Source of the DNA: Halopseudomonas sabulinigri
Lineage (GTDB): Bacteria; Pseudomonadota; Gammaproteobacteria; Pseudomonadales; Pseudomonadaceae
Direction: 5' to 3'
Assembly (NCBI RefSeq): GCF_900105255.1
Contig: NZ_LT629763.1
Location: 1,860,001-1,924,000 of the forward strand
Length of the DNA: 64,000 bases
Part shown: positions 21,329-30,355 of the stretch, in pieces
Position numbering within the stretch: position 1 is the first letter of the stretch
Layout of the letters: every line of letters begins with the position of its first letter
Notes under the pieces: model-generated
What the model was told of the DNA's origin: nothing
Seen by the model: only the letters and a program-made list of their open reading frames with translations
The model's database searches: none
Position numbers and translations under genes: made by a program

Positions 21329-23466
21329 GCCAACACACCTTCTTTGTCGCACCCACAGGTTTTGGCGTGGGCCTCACCTCTACCAGTCTGGGCCTGATCC
21401 GCGCCTTGGAACGCACCGGCCTGCGCGTGCATTTTCTCAAGCCTATCGCCCAACCCCATCCAGGCGACGAGGGGCCCGAGCGCTCAACGGAGCTGATCAG
21501 CCGTACCCTGGGTCTGACACCGCCTGCCGCCATGCCGCTCGCTGAGGTCGAACACATGCTGGCCATCGGTGAGCTGGACGACCTGATGGAAGAAATGGTC
21601 AGCCGCTATCAACAGGCCGCGCAGGACGCCGACGTGGTGGTCGTGGAGGGCATGGTGCCGACGCGGCAGAGCAGCTACGCCGCGCAAATCAACCAGTCGC
21701 TGGCCAAAAGCCTGGATGCCGATGTCATTCTGGTCACCACGCCCGATGGCGATGACATGGCCAGCCTGGCCGATCGCATCGAGATTCACGCCCAGGCCTT
21801 CGGTGGCCCGTCGCACCCCAAGGTACTAGGCGTCATCGTCAACAAGGTGCATGACCTTGAGGACGAAGCGCTGGCCGATGTGCCCGATGGCCGCGCGCTG
21901 AAAAACACCCTGAAGAGTTTTGCCCAGGCGCTCAAGCAGGCATCGGTGCGGCTGGATACCGAGGATTTCCGCCTGATTGGCTGCGTACCCTGGCAGGATG
22001 AACTCAACGCGCCGCGCACCGCCGACATCGCCACCCTGCTGAAAACCACCATCTATCATCCGGGCGACATGCAACAGCGCCGGGTGATGGAAATTGCGTT
22101 GTGCGCACGCACCGTGCCGAACATCATTGATCGCCTGAAACCTGGCACCTTGATTGTTACCCCCGGCGACCGCGACGACATCATCATTGCCAGCAGCCTG
22201 GCCTCACTGGCCGGCACGCCACTGGCCGGTCTGCTTTTGACCGGCGACATGGCGCCAGACCCACGAGTGGTTCAGCTATGCCAACCCGCGCTGGATCAGG
22301 GCCTGACCATTCTGGGCGTCAGCACCAACAGTTTCGATACAGCCACTCAGCTGGATCGCATGAACCGCGAAATCCCGATCGACGACCGCGACCGCGCCGA
22401 ACGCGTGACCAACTTCGTCGCCTCGCACATCGACCACGCCTGGCTGGCCAAGCGCTGCGATACGCCGCGCGAGAAGCGCATGTCACCGCCGGCCTTTCGT
22501 TATGAGCTGGTGCGCCAGGCGCAGCATGCCGCCAAGACCATTGTGTTGCCCGAAGGCGACGAACCACGCACTGTGCAGGCCGCCGCCATTTGCCAACGTC
22601 GCGGCATTGCCAACTGCATTCTACTGGCCAAGCGCGATTCGGTAGAAGCGGTTGCGCGTGCGCAGCACATCACCCTGCCCGACGGCCTGCAAATCATAGA
22701 TCCGGACGCGGTACGCGAGCGTTACGTTGCGCCCATGGTCAAGCTGCGCGAGGGCAAGGGCCTGAACGAGCCTATGGCCCTGCAGCAGCTGGAAGACAAC
22801 GTGGTACTGGGCACCATGATGCTGGCCCTGGACGAAGTCGACGGCCTGGTTTCCGGCGCCATCCATACCACAGCCAACACCATTCGCCCGGCCTTTCAGT
22901 TGATCAAGACCGCCCCCGGTTACAACCTGGTCTCTTCGATCTTCTTCATGCTGCTACCCGAGCAGGTACTGGTGTACGGCGACTGCGCAGTCAACCCCGA
23001 CCCCACTGCGGTGGATCTCGCTGAAATCGCCATTCAAAGCGCGCGCTCGGCCGAAGCCTTCGGCATTCCGGCCAAGGTCGCGATGATCAGCTACTCGACC
23101 GGCAGCTCAGGCAGCGGTAGCGAGGTCGAGAAGGTACGCGAGGCCACGCGCCTGGCCAGAGAGCGCGAACCCGGACTGTTGCTCGACGGCCCGCTCCAGT
23201 ATGATGCCGCCGCGATTGCCAGTGTCGGCCGCCAGAAGGCGCCAGACAGCCCGGTGGCCGGCCAGGCCACTGTGTTTGTGTTCCCCGACCTGAATACCGG
23301 CAACACCACTTACAAGGCGGTGCAACGCAGCGCCAACGTGGTCAGCGTCGGTCCGATGCTGCAAGGCTTGCGCAAACCGGTCAACGACCTGTCGCGCGGC
23401 GCGCTGGTAGACGATATTGTCTATACCATCGCGTTGACGGCCATACAGGCCTATAACAACCAATGA
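21325..23466 (+). CDS. pta: Phosphate acetyltransferase, long form
   Basis: Pta interconverts acetyl-CoA and acetyl phosphate. The 713-residue enzyme is the long type: an N-terminal P-loop/DRTGG regulatory part (about 1-370, starting [20 protein letters not shown], with a DRTGG-domain stretch near 230-330) and a C-terminal catalytic domain (about 390-713, with [33 protein letters not shown] and the terminal [20 protein letters not shown]). The start overlaps the ackA stop (ATGA). Confidence 0.97.
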   Translation: MSQHTFFVAPTGFGVGLTSTSLGLIRALERTGLRVHFLKPIAQPHPGDEGPERSTELISRTLGLTPPAAMPLAEVEHMLAIGELDDLMEEMVSRYQQAAQDADVVVVEGMVPTRQSSYAAQINQSLAKSLDADVILVTTPDGDDMASLADRIEIHAQAFGGPSHPKVLGVIVNKVHDLEDEALADVPDGRALKNTLKSFAQALKQASVRLDTEDFRLIGCVPWQDELNAPRTADIATLLKTTIYHPGDMQQRRVMEIALCARTVPNIIDRLKPGTLIVTPGDRDDIIIASSLASLAGTPLAGLLLTGDMAPDPRVVQLCQPALDQGLTILGVSTNSFDTATQLDRMNREIPIDDRDRAERVTNFVASHIDHAWLAKRCDTPREKRMSPPAFRYELVRQAQHAAKTIVLPEGDEPRTVQAAAICQRRGIANCILLAKRDSVEAVARAQHITLPDGLQIIDPDAVRERYVAPMVKLREGKGLNEPMALQQLEDNVVLGTMMLALDEVDGLVSGAIHTTANTIRPAFQLIKTAPGYNLVSSIFFMLLPEQVLVYGDCAVNPDPTAVDLAEIAIQSARSAEAFGIPAKVAMISYSTGSSGSGSEVEKVREATRLAREREPGLLLDGPLQYDAAAIASVGRQKAPDSPVAGQATVFVFPDLNTGNTTYKAVQRSANVVSVGPMLQGLRKPVNDLSRGALVDDIVYTIALTAIQAYNNQ

Positions 23467-23515
23467 CATAACGAGAACGATCGCCCTAGCGATCCTGCTG
23501 AAGAGCCCACCACCC

Positions 23516-24445
23516 ATGCTGTCTTTTCTACCTGCCTTCGTGCGCGGGACCATCGCTACCCTGCTGCTGGCGCTGAATACGCTGTGCTGCGCCTCGCTGC
23601 TGTTCTGCGTGGCACTGTTCAAGCTGATCCCCATCTCCAGCTTGAAGAAACTCTGCACTCTGATCATGATCGAGATTGCCGAGTTCTGGATGTACTGCAA
23701 CAGTGGCTGGATGAAGCTGGTCGGCAGCACCCACTGGGAAGTTGAAGGCCTCAACCAGCTGGATTACCGCGGCTGGTATCTGGTCACCAGCAACCATCAA
23801 AGCTGGGTCGACATTCTGGCGTTGCAACACGTACTCAACCGCCGCATGCCGATGCTCAAGTTCTTCTTGAAGCAGGAACTGATCTGGGTACCGGTAATTG
23901 GCCTGTGCTGGTGGGCGCTGGACTTCCCCTTCATGAAGCGCTACACCAAGGCCTACTTGGAGAAGTATCCCGAGAAGGCTGGCCAGGACCTGGAAACCAC
24001 CCGCAAGGCCTGCGAAAAGTTCAAGACCACGCCGGTCGCGGTGTTCAACTTCCTGGAGGGCACCCGCCTGACACCCGCCAAGCATGCCCAACAGCAGTCG
24101 CCGTTCAAGTATCTGCTCAAGCCCAAGTCCGGCGGCATTGCCTTTGTACTGGATGCCATGGGCACGCAGCTGCGCTCGCTGCTCGACATCACCATTCACT
24201 ACCCCAACGGCAATCCCAGTTTCTGGGATTTGCTAAGCGGTCAGGTGCCACACGTAGTCATGCACTGCGAGCTGAAACCCATCCCCAGCGAATTTCTTGG
24301 CAAGAACTACCAGCAGGATGCTGAATTCAGAGCAGAATTCCAGGCATGGGTAAGTCAGCTGTGGCTCGACAAGGATGCGCATCTGGCCAGGCTGCACGCG
24401 CAGTACCCAACGCCCACAGATCGCGCCCGCCAAAACAACGGCTAG
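23516..24445 (+). CDS. Lysophospholipid acyltransferase family protein (YihG-like)
   Basis: A 309-residue membrane acyltransferase of the PlsC superfamily. Hydrophobic segments at about 8-45 anchor it. The catalytic NHQSWVD box (about 92-98) is the HX4D-type motif, followed by the FLEGTRLTP acceptor motif near 180. Homologues such as YihG acylate lysophosphatidic acid or lysophospholipids; the exact acceptor is not determined. It follows pta by 49 bp on the same strand, a neighbourhood conserved in Pseudomonas, and ends at a bidirectional terminator. Confidence 0.88.
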   Translation: MLSFLPAFVRGTIATLLLALNTLCCASLLFCVALFKLIPISSLKKLCTLIMIEIAEFWMYCNSGWMKLVGSTHWEVEGLNQLDYRGWYLVTSNHQSWVDILALQHVLNRRMPMLKFFLKQELIWVPVIGLCWWALDFPFMKRYTKAYLEKYPEKAGQDLETTRKACEKFKTTPVAVFNFLEGTRLTPAKHAQQQSPFKYLLKPKSGGIAFVLDAMGTQLRSLLDITIHYPNGNPSFWDLLSGQVPHVVMHCELKPIPSEFLGKNYQQDAEFRAEFQAWVSQLWLDKDAHLARLHAQYPTPTDRARQNNG

Positions 24446-24462
24446 GCACGACTGCCAGGCAC

Positions 24463-24504
24463 AAAAAAACCGCGCTGGAGCAAGGCTCTCAGCGCGGTTT
24501 TTTT
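24463..24504 (+). terminator. Bidirectional intrinsic terminator between acyltransferase and OmpA genes
   Basis: The stem ACCGCGCTG/CAGCGCGGT (with extended GAG/CTC pairing) is flanked by seven A on the left and seven T on the right. It lies between convergent genes and can serve both. Confidence 0.9.
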
Positions 24505-24512
24505 CGCGCGTA

Positions 24513-25166
24513 TTACAGCTGGCTGAGGTTGATCTCAACCCGGCGGTTCTGCGCTCGACCCGCTTCGGTATCATTACTGGCAATTGGCTGGCTCGGCCCA
24601 ACACCGGCGCTACTGATGCGTGCACCGGGCACACCCTGACCTGACAGGTAAGAGGCGACCGCACTGGCACGTTCCCGCGAGAGGCGCATGTTCAACTCGT
24701 TAGACCCGGTGCTATCGGTATGACCCACAATGTTGATGGCGTTCTTGTCGTATTCCTTGAACACCTTCACCAGCGAGTTCAATGTCGGATAGAAGCTGCT
24801 GGAGATATCGGAGGAGCCGGACGCGAAGGTGATATTACCCGGCATGACCAGTTGAATGCTGTCTCCATTGCGCACAACCTGTACCCCAGTACCGGTCAGC
24901 TCCTGACGCAGGCGCTGCTCCTGCTTGTCGACGTAGTAACCGTAACCACCACCGGCGGCGCCGCCGACAGCAGCGCCGATCAATGCACCCTTGCCACGGT
25001 CCTTGCTGCTGGAGGTGGCAGCGCCGATAGCGGCACCTGTCACGGCGCCAATACCGCCGTAAACAGCAGACTTACCAGCCTGCTCTTCGCCGGTGTAGGG
25101 GTTATTGGTACAACCGGTGAGTACCAGCGCGCACACGCCGGCAGCAATCAAACCTTGGCTTTTCAT
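24513..25166 (-). CDS. OmpA family outer-membrane lipoprotein (YiaD-like)
   Basis: A 217-residue lipoprotein with signal and lipobox LVLTGC (lipidated C19). A glycine-zipper stretch follows (about 35-80: GGIGAVTGAAIGAA, GALIGAAVGGAAGGGYGYY). A C-terminal OmpA peptidoglycan-binding domain (about 105-215) carries IVGHTDSTGSNELNMRLSRERA and RRVEI. It probably links outer membrane and peptidoglycan. It sits convergent to the acyltransferase, as in Pseudomonas. Confidence 0.93.
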   Translation of the reverse strand: MKSQGLIAAGVCALVLTGCTNNPYTGEEQAGKSAVYGGIGAVTGAAIGAATSSSKDRGKGALIGAAVGGAAGGGYGYYVDKQEQRLRQELTGTGVQVVRNGDSIQLVMPGNITFASGSSDISSSFYPTLNSLVKVFKEYDKNAINIVGHTDSTGSNELNMRLSRERASAVASYLSGQGVPGARISSAGVGPSQPIASNDTEAGRAQNRRVEINLSQL

Positions 25167-25279
25167 AATTTTTCCCTTTCAACTGTTATCAGTGTCATCT
25201 TTATCACACGGCGGGCTCTAGGCGGATTAGCATCCGGAGCCGCGCAATCGATGCCGTAACACACCGCACATAGTGCGGT

Positions 25280-25924
25280 TCAACCACGAATAAACGGGTT
25301 TTCGCGTTTCTCGTCGCCGATGCGGGTCTCCGGGCCATGGCCAGTTACCACTACGGCATCGTCATCCAAGCTATAGAGCCGCTGACGGATGGATCGTTCA
25401 ATTTTCTGATAATCGCCGCCCCATAAGTCGGTACGTCCAATCCCCCGCCGAAACAGGGTATCGCCCGCGATCAGCAGCTTGTCATGCGGGAACCAGAAGC
25501 TCATCGAGCCCGGTGTATGTCCCGGCGTGTGAAGCGCCACACCGCAGCCGCAAGCCAAGGCCTCGTCATCTTGCAACCATTGGTCCGGCGCTGGCACGGG
25601 TGTGTAGGGCACACCAAATCGCTTGCATTGCATCTCCAGATTGTCCCACAGGAACTGATCATCCTGATGCAGGTGCAAGGAGGCGCCAGTGGCCTTCTTC
25701 ATTTCACCCGAGGCCAGAAAGTGATCCAGGTGAGCATGGGTATGAATAATGCTGACGACCTGCAGACCCAGCACCTCAAGGCGATCGAGAATCAGTTGAT
25801 GGTCTCCGCCCGGGTCAATTACCAGCGCCTTTTTCGTCAGCGGATCACCCACGATGGTGCAGTTGCAGCCCAGTGGGCCGACGGGAAAGGTTTCACGGAT
25901 CAGGGCGGCAGGTGCAAGGCTCAT
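25280..25924 (-). CDS. MBL-fold metallo-hydrolase (YcbL / glyoxalase II-like)
   Basis: A 214-residue metallo-beta-lactamase-fold hydrolase. The metal motif HTHAHLDH is at 61-68, followed by HTPGHTPGSMSFWF (near 132), AGDTLFRRGIGRTDLWGGD and VVTGHGPETRIGDEK, matching YcbL/type II glyoxalase relatives that cleave thioesters. The true substrate is not known. It is on the opposite strand to the FadL gene that follows. Confidence 0.87.
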   Translation of the reverse strand: MSLAPAALIRETFPVGPLGCNCTIVGDPLTKKALVIDPGGDHQLILDRLEVLGLQVVSIIHTHAHLDHFLASGEMKKATGASLHLHQDDQFLWDNLEMQCKRFGVPYTPVPAPDQWLQDDEALACGCGVALHTPGHTPGSMSFWFPHDKLLIAGDTLFRRGIGRTDLWGGDYQKIERSIRQRLYSLDDDAVVVTGHGPETRIGDEKRENPFIRG

Positions 25925-26111
25925 GGTAATCCTCTTGGCGGTCAGGGAGGTCGACGCGCATCACGCGACCAGCCGCATGATAGCAGCCGGCAAGCCGGGC
26001 TTTCTCCTCAGGTGTGTTCAAGCGCCCTCGGCTGGCCAAGATGCCCAGCTTGGCTAAGCTGGTGTTTAGCCCAGCAGAGGCCGCCGCCGTACCATTTGAG
26101 GGAGTTTGCCC

Positions 26112-27413
26112 ATGGATAGAAAACAACACTCGCGCCGCCTGTTCAAGAGCGGCGCTGCCGCGTTGCTGAGCCTGACCTGCTCGCACCAGGCCAGCGCTGG
26201 CGGCATCATGTTGTATGAGGTTGGCCAGGAGGGCGCCGGTCTGGCCAATGCCGGCGCGGCTGTGCTGGCGAGCGACCCCAGCGTGTTGATGAACAACCCG
26301 GCGGGCATTTCGCGACTGGAAGGGACTCAGGTAAATGCCAGCGGTCAACTGGTCATTGGGCACATCAAGTTTGCCGCGGACGCTTCCAGCGACTTCGACG
26401 GCAACAACGGCGGCAATGCGCTGAAATACCTGCCCGGCGCCAGTTTTTTCATCAGTCACCAGATTGACGACAGATCCAGTATCGGCTTCGGCATGTACGG
26501 TAACTTCGGGCTGGCGGTGAAGTACGACGATGACTGGGCCGGGCGCTACTTCACCCAGCAGGCTGCGGTGATTGGCCTGAGCTTTGAACCGGTCTATTCC
26601 TACAAGGTGGACGACAAGCTGTCACTGGGCATCGGGCCCCGCATCATGTACGGCTACTACCGCACCCAGGCAGCCGTCGACAACAACGTACTGGGCCTGG
26701 GTGGCGGGCGCAGCGACGGCCAGCTGGAATACCAGGACACCGACATCGGCATCGGCCTGAACATGGGCCTGCTCTACCAGTTGAATGAGCGCGTGGACCT
26801 GGGCCTTGCTTACACCAGCAAGGTCGAGCTTGAGTTTGAGGATCGCCCGAGCTTCGACAACATCAACAATCCGCTGCTGGATGCCGCGCTGCAGACCGCC
26901 AACATCCGCAGCCTGGAATTGGGCATGCAGGTGCCGCAAACGCTGCTGCTCAGCTCCAGCTACCGGCTCGACCCGCAGTGGACCCTGCTCGGCACCCTGG
27001 GCTGGCAGGACTGGAGTGAGTTTGGCGACATAGGAGTAGAGGTAGAAGCTGCCGGGGGCAGCGTGACCACCGGCGTAGACCGCCGCTACAAGGATACCTG
27101 GCACGCCTCCCTGGGCGCGCAGTATCAGGCCACCCGCCAGCTGCGCTGGAACATGGGCATTGCCTACGACAGCACCATGGTCGACGACGCTGATCGCACC
27201 GTCGACAACCCGGCCGCCGCCGCGTGGCGATTTGCCGGCGGCCTGAACTACGCACTGGACGATAATACCGACCTGCACCTGGCCTACACCCTGGTCTGGC
27301 TCGGCGATATGGACGTGTCGCAGAGCAAAAGCCGCTCCGGCGACAGCCTGAACGGCAGCTATGACCGCAGCGCGCTGCACATCCTGGGCGGCGGCGCCGT
27401 ATGGCGCTTCTAG
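26112..27413 (+). CDS. FadL/OmpP1-type outer-membrane transporter
   Basis: A 433-residue beta-barrel for hydrophobic substrates such as long-chain fatty acids or hydrocarbons. The signal peptide (about 1-29) precedes GGIMLYEVGQEGAGLANAGAAVLASDPSVLMNNPAGISRL, the conserved FadL hatch start (with the NPA motif). Amphipathic strands run to the C-terminal GGGAVWRF, ending in Phe. The ATG at 26112 follows GAGGGAG at a normal distance; a TTG two codons earlier is less likely. A second outer-membrane barrel and a DUF1329 protein follow, a set often linked with lipid or hydrocarbon uptake. Confidence 0.9.
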   Translation: MDRKQHSRRLFKSGAAALLSLTCSHQASAGGIMLYEVGQEGAGLANAGAAVLASDPSVLMNNPAGISRLEGTQVNASGQLVIGHIKFAADASSDFDGNNGGNALKYLPGASFFISHQIDDRSSIGFGMYGNFGLAVKYDDDWAGRYFTQQAAVIGLSFEPVYSYKVDDKLSLGIGPRIMYGYYRTQAAVDNNVLGLGGGRSDGQLEYQDTDIGIGLNMGLLYQLNERVDLGLAYTSKVELEFEDRPSFDNINNPLLDAALQTANIRSLELGMQVPQTLLLSSSYRLDPQWTLLGTLGWQDWSEFGDIGVEVEAAGGSVTTGVDRRYKDTWHASLGAQYQATRQLRWNMGIAYDSTMVDDADRTVDNPAAAAWRFAGGLNYALDDNTDLHLAYTLVWLGDMDVSQSKSRSGDSLNGSYDRSALHILGGGAVWRF

Positions 27414-27513
27414 CCGCGCGCCGCCATCAGGGCCGAGCGCCATGGTGGCGGCAGGTATCTCTGACTATTCGTTGTATATTAGCGCCATTCAATAACGGAA
27501 CCGCGCCCGAATC

Positions 27514-28449
27514 ATGTCCCGAACGCCCTGCAACATCGCCCTGCTGGCCTTGCTAAGCGTCCCGCCCCTGGCCGCCGAGCCACTGCGGCTGACCACTGCC
27601 AATGTGGAAGACAAGGTCAATGGCATCCTCACCCTGATGTCTTATTCAATGACCCTGGACCTGGCTTCCAGCGCCCTGCAGATCAGCGACAACGACACCG
27701 GGGACCCGGCACTCACCATGACGCAGCTCGGCGGCGGCGCGACCATGAGCGATGAGGTCCCGCTGTACCTCGAGGGCTCTATTGCCTACAGTCGTTACGA
27801 CCCCAAATTTGTCGCCTCCAATGGCGTGCAAACCCGCACCATTCCAGTGAAATGGACCTCGCTCACTGCCGCCGGTGGCATCGGTTGGGATTTTGCGCTG
27901 AATGATGAATGGGTGTTGCGCCCGATCGGCAATGTCGCGCTGGGCTACATCAGCAGCGATATCAACAGTGCGCGGCTCTACCTGAACTACGAACTGGACC
28001 GCGAGATCGAGTTTCTCGACGACGGACAAATGGGCGCGCTCGGTCTGGGCGGCGCCATGATGCTCGATTGGGAGCGTGTGCGCGAGGAGTACGAGGCCGA
28101 TCTGGAGCTACGCTATAGCTACCTCGACCTGCAGAACATTGGCGGTGACAAGGCCATCGACGGCAACGTGACGGCACAGACCGCCAACCTGTGGACCCGG
28201 TACCGCGCGCCCACCGGCTGGACCGTCATGCATAACCCGCTGCGCTACGTGCTGGAATACTCCCACTCCGAGTATTTGGGTGAGCAACGCGGTGCGCTGG
28301 GGTTTGACCGGCTATCGACCATTGGCGCCGGCATCGAGTTCGACTCCAGCGCCTACCCGGTCTTTATTACCCGCACCCGGATACTGATTCGCCAGATGTT
28401 CGGTGATGGCGTCTCCGGCACCGCACTGAGCTTTGCAGTCAGCTTCTGA
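27514..28449 (+). CDS. Outer-membrane beta-barrel protein, possibly Omp_AT (solitary autotransporter barrel) type
   Basis: A 311-residue protein with a signal peptide (MSRTPCNIALLALLSVPPLAAEP). The mature part has alternating hydrophobic/polar strands with many Tyr, Trp and Gly (YLEGSIAYSRYDPKF, ALGYISSDINSARLYLNYEL, DLELRYSYLDL, YVLEYSHSEY) and a C-terminal SFAVSF ending in Phe, a barrel-assembly signal. No passenger domain is present. The size fits the solitary autotransporter-like barrel family, but I cannot confirm the family. It lies 100 bp after the FadL gene, followed by its own terminator. Confidence 0.65.
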   Translation: MSRTPCNIALLALLSVPPLAAEPLRLTTANVEDKVNGILTLMSYSMTLDLASSALQISDNDTGDPALTMTQLGGGATMSDEVPLYLEGSIAYSRYDPKFVASNGVQTRTIPVKWTSLTAAGGIGWDFALNDEWVLRPIGNVALGYISSDINSARLYLNYELDREIEFLDDGQMGALGLGGAMMLDWERVREEYEADLELRYSYLDLQNIGGDKAIDGNVTAQTANLWTRYRAPTGWTVMHNPLRYVLEYSHSEYLGEQRGALGFDRLSTIGAGIEFDSSAYPVFITRTRILIRQMFGDGVSGTALSFAVSF

Positions 28450-28468
28450 ACAGCTGATCGGCGCGCAC

Positions 28469-28506
28469 AAAAAAAGGCGTAGGGGCAACAACCCCTACGC
28501 CTTTTT
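28469..28506 (+). terminator. Bidirectional intrinsic terminator
   Basis: A perfect stem GGCGTAGGGG/CCCCTACGCC (28476-28485 and 28492-28501) with a 6-nt loop, A-run on the left and T-run on the right, between the barrel gene and the convergent DUF1329 gene. Confidence 0.9.
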
Positions 28507-28547
28507 CCTGTGCCGCCCTGCCGTCAGCGAGGCGACACGCTCAACGC

Positions 28548-29909
28548 TTAGCGAACACCTGCCTGACGCAGCGCCGTGGGCGTGAAGTCATTGCTTGACG
28601 CCTTGTAGCTGTAGTCGTAGTTGTTACGCTCTTCGTTGTTCATGCCCATGGCCAGATAACGACCAGCCATCAGGTCATATAGGGTTTCCATGGCATAGCT
28701 AGGCACCTTGTCGGGGAAGCGCTGCAGGCCTTCCGCCTCGGCCACACGCCACAGCTCACCGCGACCGTCGTAATGGTCGATGTGCGCAGCCTGCCAGGAG
28801 TCCTCATCAAGGAAGAAGTGACGCTTGGCGTAGATGTGACGCTCGCCCTGTTTCACATTGGCTTCAACATCCCAGACGCGGTGCAGCTCATAGCGCACCA
28901 GATCCTGGTTAATGTGGCCGGCCTGGAAGATCTGATCGTACTTGACGCTCGGTGAAGCCAACTCGTAGTTGTTGTACGAGATGAACATTTCACGCTTGCC
29001 GTTCAGCTTCCAGTCGTAACGATCTGGCGCGCCGTTGTACAAGTCCAGGTTGTCGGAAGTACGCATGCCGTCGGCAGCAGTACCCGGACCGTCGTAGGAA
29101 ACCTGCGGAGCACGGCGAACGCGGCGCTGACCAGCGTTGTAGATCCACGCCATACGCGGGTTGGCGACCTGGTTGATGGTCTCGTGCACCAGCAATACGT
29201 TACCGGCCAGACGGCTCGGGTCGGTGACCTGCTGCTTGAAGTAGTAGAGCATCTCGTTGGGCGCGCTGGCGTCATAGTCGGTCAACGCACTGGGCAACAC
29301 GTATTCTTCAACGAAACGCACCAGGTTGTAGTTGCCGTTCACCTGTGGGGTCGCCTGGGTCACGGTACGCTGCAGCGAAGCACCGCGATAACGGGTGATC
29401 TGGTTCCAGATCACTTCCAGGCCATCCTTGGGAATCGGGAAAGCATAGGCCATCTGGTAATTGGTCAAGCCGTTACCACCGGCAACCAGCTCGGTATTGG
29501 CGGCGTTGTGCTTGGCGGCGTCGTTGATTTCCTGTGGCAGCGCTACGCTACGGCGGCTATCAAACACGCGCATCTTGAAGGTGTCAGGGTAGCGCTTGAA
29601 CATCGCGATCTGACCGGGGGCCAACTGATCGGCATATTCTTCGTAGTTCGCTGCGGTGATGACGAACAGCGGCTGATCGTCCGCGTAGGGGTTGGCAAAA
29701 AAGCCATTGGCATCCACAGCAGCTGCATCGGTAGCCAGACCGCCGGTCCAGGCCGGGATGCTGCCCGCCGCATTGCCGGCAACTTCGGCGCCAACGGGGG
29801 TCAGGCTGTTGCCCAGCTCGGCAACCTTGTCTGCATCGGCAGCGGCAAAGCTGATCTGCGCGGCCAGCGTAGAGGCCAGGAAAGTAGAAGCAAGAATTAT
29901 GGGTTTCAT
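28548..29909 (-). CDS. DUF1329 family exported protein
   Basis: A 453-residue periplasmic protein. The signal peptide (MKPIILASTFLASTLAAQISFA) is followed by the family's opening KVAELGNSLTPVGAEVAGNAAGSIPAWTGG. Further family features are FKMRVFDSRRSVALPQ, MAWIYNAGQRRVRRAPQ and HVWDVEANVKQGERHIYAKRHFFLDEDSWQ. DUF1329 proteins have a LolA/LolB-like fold by prediction and often sit near FadL-type or DUF1302 outer-membrane proteins and fatty-acid or hydrocarbon genes; no reaction is proven. The context here (FadL, barrel, acyl-CoA ligase, thiolase) agrees. The mature N-terminus is deep in the periplasmic pathway; no lipobox is present. Confidence 0.88.
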   Translation of the reverse strand: MKPIILASTFLASTLAAQISFAAADADKVAELGNSLTPVGAEVAGNAAGSIPAWTGGLATDAAAVDANGFFANPYADDQPLFVITAANYEEYADQLAPGQIAMFKRYPDTFKMRVFDSRRSVALPQEINDAAKHNAANTELVAGGNGLTNYQMAYAFPIPKDGLEVIWNQITRYRGASLQRTVTQATPQVNGNYNLVRFVEEYVLPSALTDYDASAPNEMLYYFKQQVTDPSRLAGNVLLVHETINQVANPRMAWIYNAGQRRVRRAPQVSYDGPGTAADGMRTSDNLDLYNGAPDRYDWKLNGKREMFISYNNYELASPSVKYDQIFQAGHINQDLVRYELHRVWDVEANVKQGERHIYAKRHFFLDEDSWQAAHIDHYDGRGELWRVAEAEGLQRFPDKVPSYAMETLYDLMAGRYLAMGMNNEERNNYDYSYKASSNDFTPTALRQAGVR

Positions 29910-30302
29910 CGATTCGCCCTGTTTTGCTTGATTATTGGCGGCTCAACGCTGCTGAAATACGACGCAGCAGCAAGGCCGGACGGGTGACATCAAGGAAGCG
30001 CGCCATCGCGCCTGCATAAAGTGTAGACGCACGAAAACGCCCGTGCCGTACAGTCCGATAGACCGACACAACACAGCGTTCAGGATTATTAGGCTTTTTA
30101 TATTCCTTGAGGAGTTGCGCACTTTATAGACTGGCGTGATGGCAATCAAGCCCAACTGTCCCATTACAGCGGCTTTCCGGCTGCCATAGGCCTCGCGCCA
30201 GCCCCTGTTTCTCGTGACCTGTAGCGCTGATACCGAGCCTACGGCCACCTTCGCAATGAGACATTCAGTGACAATTGATCAACGGGCCAGTGAGTACGCA
30301 AT
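29910..30302. other. Non-coding stretch upstream of the DUF1329 gene
   Basis: About 390 bp between the ligase terminator and the DUF1329 gene. It should hold the DUF1329 promoter on the minus strand. AT-rich DNA around 30085-30130 (TATTAGGCTTTTTATATTCC) is the best place, but no box pair is convincing. An open frame of 101 codons at 29943-30248 on the minus strand has no ribosome site or recognisable protein pattern. I see no repeat or RNA gene. Confidence 0.4.
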
Positions 30303-30338
30303 AAAAAGCCCGCCAACCAGCTAACTGGCGGGCGGGCT
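30303..30338 (-). terminator. Intrinsic terminator of the acyl-CoA ligase gene
   Basis: Read leftward, AGCCCGCC and GGCGGGCT (30338-30331 and 30314-30307) pair perfectly, with a second small stem inside, followed by five T residues. It lies 18 bp past the ligase stop. Confidence 0.8.
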
Positions 30339-30355
30339 CTGCCTGCGTCAAGGTG

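Noticed and set aside
24513-25166. Glycine-zipper repeats in the OmpA lipoprotein as a possible repeat toxin
   Set aside because: The lipobox, zipper and OmpA domain order is normal for YiaD-type lipoproteins.
29943-30248. A 101-codon minus-strand frame upstream of the DUF1329 gene
   Set aside because: No ribosome site, odd Arg/Cys-rich composition, and it covers the region expected to hold the DUF1329 promoter.
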